This document shows, piece by piece, positions 61,701-64,000 of a stretch of DNA of 64,000 nt; the first letter of the stretch is position 1; every line of letters starts with the position of its first letter. The stretch covers positions 21,790,864 through 21,854,863 of the forward strand of contig NC_091140.1 of the NCBI RefSeq assembly GCF_041381155.1. Reading direction: 5' to 3'. The position numbers and the translations under genes are program-made. Under the pieces are notes generated by a model. It made no database searches. It saw only the letters and a program-made list of their open reading frames with translations, and was not told where the DNA came from. The stretch comes from Argopecten irradians (lineage: Eukaryota; Mollusca; Bivalvia; Pectinida; Pectinidae).

Positions 61701-64000
61701 ATTTTCATCAATTTGTGCGCAAATGTGCCATGCGACAGTGCGACAAAGCCTAAATCAATCACCATAGAAATCAGAAATATCTAAAGTTCTTCTTATCAAA
61801 TAGAAGGGAAAGTCGGCCATGTTGATTGACGTGTTAAAATAAGCACTTCATATATATATTGCCATTACAATAATTATATATTTTCTTCTCACGCAAATGG
61901 TAACCACGAAACGTGGCCGTTGTTGGAGACTATATGTTTCAGTTTTCCGAGACCCGAGTGACGACAGGAAGGGCAACACGGTAAGCATCCTTGGATGACG
62001 ACGGATGCTTCACCTCCATAAATGGTATACTGAGAGTCTTGAATAACTACCAAGTGCATTTAGGTAAGTATACTCTCACTGTGACAACACCCGGTATAAC
62101 TGCCAGGTTATGTTTTTTCGTCAATTTGTACGCAAATGTGCCATGCGACATGCGATAATGTGCCATGCGACAGTGCGATAATGTGCCATGCGACAGTGTG
62201 TTTGTCGCAACATTCATTTTTCTAATGTCGCATTATCGCCCATGCGACAGTGCGACAAAGCGTAAATCAATCACCATAGAAATCAGAAATATCTAATTTT
62301 CGACTTATCAACTGCAAGGGAAAGTCAGCCATATTGATTGACGTTTCGAAATAAGCACTTCAAATATATATTGCCATTACAATAATGATATATTTTTCTC
62401 TCTCGCAAATGGTAACCACGAAACGTGGCCCTTGTTGGAGACTATATCTTTCAGTTTTCCGAGAACCGAGTGACGACAGGAAGGGCAACATGGTAAAAAT
62501 CCTTGGATGACGACGGATTGTTCAATTCCATGAATGGTATACTGGAGACCCGAGTGACGACAGGAAGGGCAACATGGTAAGCATCCTTGGATGACGACGG
62601 ATGGTTCACCTCCATGAATGGTATACTGAGAGTCTTGAAAAACTACCAAGTGCATTTAGGTAAGTATACTCTCACTGTGACAATACCCGTTATATATGCC
62701 AGGTTAATGTAATTTTATCAATTTGTACGCAAATGTGCCATGCGACAGTGTGATAATGTGCCATGCGACAGTGCGACAAAGCCTTAATCAATCTCCATAG
62801 AAATTAGAAATATCTAAAGTTCTTCTTATCAAATAGAAGGGAAGGTCGGCCATGTTGATTGACGTGTTAAAATAAGCACTTCATATATATATTGCCTTTA
62901 CAATAATTATATATTTTCTTCTCACGCAAATGGTAACCACGAAACATGGCCCTTGTTGGAGACTATATGTTTCAGTTTTCCGAGACCCGAGTGACGACAG
63001 GAAGGGCAACATGGTAAGCATCCTTGGATGACGACGGATGGTTCTCCTTCATGAATGGTAAAAAAGAGTCGTGAAAAACTACCAACTGCATATAGGTAAG
63101 TATACTTTAACTTACATAATTGTAAAGAAATTATTCTAAATAATGAATGTTTATCATTTTTTGCAACTATACGTCATTCGAGAACTCGACATGCGCCATG
63201 CGACAGTGTGTTTGTTGCATAGCGCATTGTCGTACTTGTCAAATGACATATTGTCGCACTATCGCATGGCATATTGGCGCACTGTTGCATGAACCATTGT
63301 CGTATTCATTGACGTTTCGAAATAAGCACGTGATATATACTGCTATCACGCTAATTATATACCTTTTTCTCTCGCAAATGGTAATCACGTACGGTGGCCG
63401 TTTTTAGAGACTATATGTTTCAGTTTTCTGAGACCCGAGTGACGACAGAGAGGGCAACATGGTAAGCATCCTTAGATGTCGACTCATTGTTAACCTCCAT
63501 GAATGGTAAACTGGGGTCATGAAAAACTACCAACCGCATTTAGGTAAGTATACTTTGATTTACGTATTTGTTAAGAAAGTATTCTAAATAATGAATTTTT
63601 ATCAATTTTATCGACTTTTCGCCATGCGATAACTCGACAATGCGCCATGTGACAATGTTTTTGTCGCATAGCGCATTGTCGGACTGTTGCATGGCATAAT
63701 GTCGCACTGTCGCATGGCGCATTGTAGTATTGATTGATGTCTCGAAATAAGCACATCATACATACTGCTATCACACTAATTATATACTGCTTTCTCTTGC
63801 GAATGGTAACCACAAGAGGTGGCCGTACCATATGTTTTAGTTTTCCGAGACCCGAGTGACGACAGGAAAGGCAACATGGTAAGCATCCTTGGATGACGAC
63901 AGATGGTTCACCTCCATGAATGGTAAACTGAAATCGTCACGAACTACAAACTGCATTTAGGTAAGTATAAAAACGTGACAAACATATATCCAGAATATCT

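Larger units (their letters stand above)
53755..64000 (+). repeat. Array of about 20 complex 0.45-0.65 kb units with splice-like signals
   Basis: Each unit has: an acceptor-like TATGTTTCAG; an exon-like block TTTTCCGAGACCCGAGTGAC..GGCAACATG before GTAAGC; a block GATGACGACGGATGGTTCAC..CAAGTGCATTTAG before GTAAGTAT; a palindromic block (GCCATGCGAC..GTCGCATGGC); and a tail with the small hairpin CCACGAAACGTGG. The anchor GGTAACCACG recurs at about 54211, 54888, 55476, 55967, 56608, 57101, 57650, 58138, 58709, 59197, 59770, 60261, 60826, 61317, 61908, 62417, 62931, 63379 (variant) and 63803 (variant). The array runs past the right edge. Frames of 87-95 codons beginning MDDDGWFTSMNGILRVLKNY recur in about eight units, with open antisense frames too; no protein is claimed. 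Confidence 0.93.

Noticed and set aside
53755-64000. Tandem protein-coding gene family (MDDDGWFTSMNGILRVLKNY frames)
   Set aside because: Frames stay open in only some units, change length by indels, and an antisense frame of equal length is also open; better explained as a repeated non-coding or exon-derived unit.

Overview
The window looks like nuclear DNA of a bivalve mollusc or a close lophotrochozoan relative. This is inferred from its AT-rich, intron-rich, repeat-dense make-up. It holds an HSPA12-type HSP70 gene (a family strongly expanded in bivalves), a tRNA-headed SINE with a (CAAA)n tail, several palindromic MITE families, and LINEs whose N-terminus carries GDxHPNPG motifs. No bacterial operons, rRNA, tRNA or CRISPR arrays are seen. 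Host coding sequence is sparse; most of the 64 kb is transposon-derived or tandemly repeated.

Layout. 155-4760 (-): a Ty3/gypsy LTR-retrotransposon fossil. 5260-6945 (-): the first three exons of an HSPA12-like gene; its later exons are not visible, so the retroelement probably sits in the next intron or the gene is cut short. 7859-11870: a MITE, a Penelope-like remnant, a 5'-truncated LINE and a SINE. 12242-12349: a possible (+) membrane exon. 13634-15755: 44-bp and 52-bp tandem arrays. 16571-18250: a second SINE, a 31-bp array and a MITE inserted into it. 18322-20407 (-): three well-supported exons of a small cysteine-rich type I membrane protein. 20797-24905: a 4.1-kb interval bounded by inverted, promoter-like repeats. 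25428-30439 (-): a multi-exon pogo-family transposase whose 3' exons encode two PHD-finger-like modules. 32400-34640 (-): an L1/Tx1-type LINE remnant that stops against a 57-bp minisatellite (34647-36912). 42685-43254 (-): the first coding exon of an unrecognised gene, with a 39-bp minisatellite (43330-44632) just upstream of its ATG. 46130-47740 (-): a LINE 5' half with two 2A-like motifs and tandem 5' monomers. 48005-51463: nested MITEs inside a decayed LINE. 52261-53060: a 170-bp tandem repeat headed by a hairpin. 53755 to the window end: about 20 copies of a 0.45-0.65 kb unit with splice-like signals and a conserved hairpin, running off the right edge.

The strongest gene models rest on splice-site and phase agreement. 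The HSPA12 exons join in phases 2 and 0, and the cysteine-rich gene in phases 1 and 2, both without stops. The most unusual items are the splice-signal-bearing 10-kb array, the DDE transposase with PHD-like exons, the duplicated 2A-like peptide in the LINE, and several TTAA-flanked MITEs of unrelated sequence. No cellular pathway links the genes; the window reads as an accessory, repeat-driven region around a few host genes.
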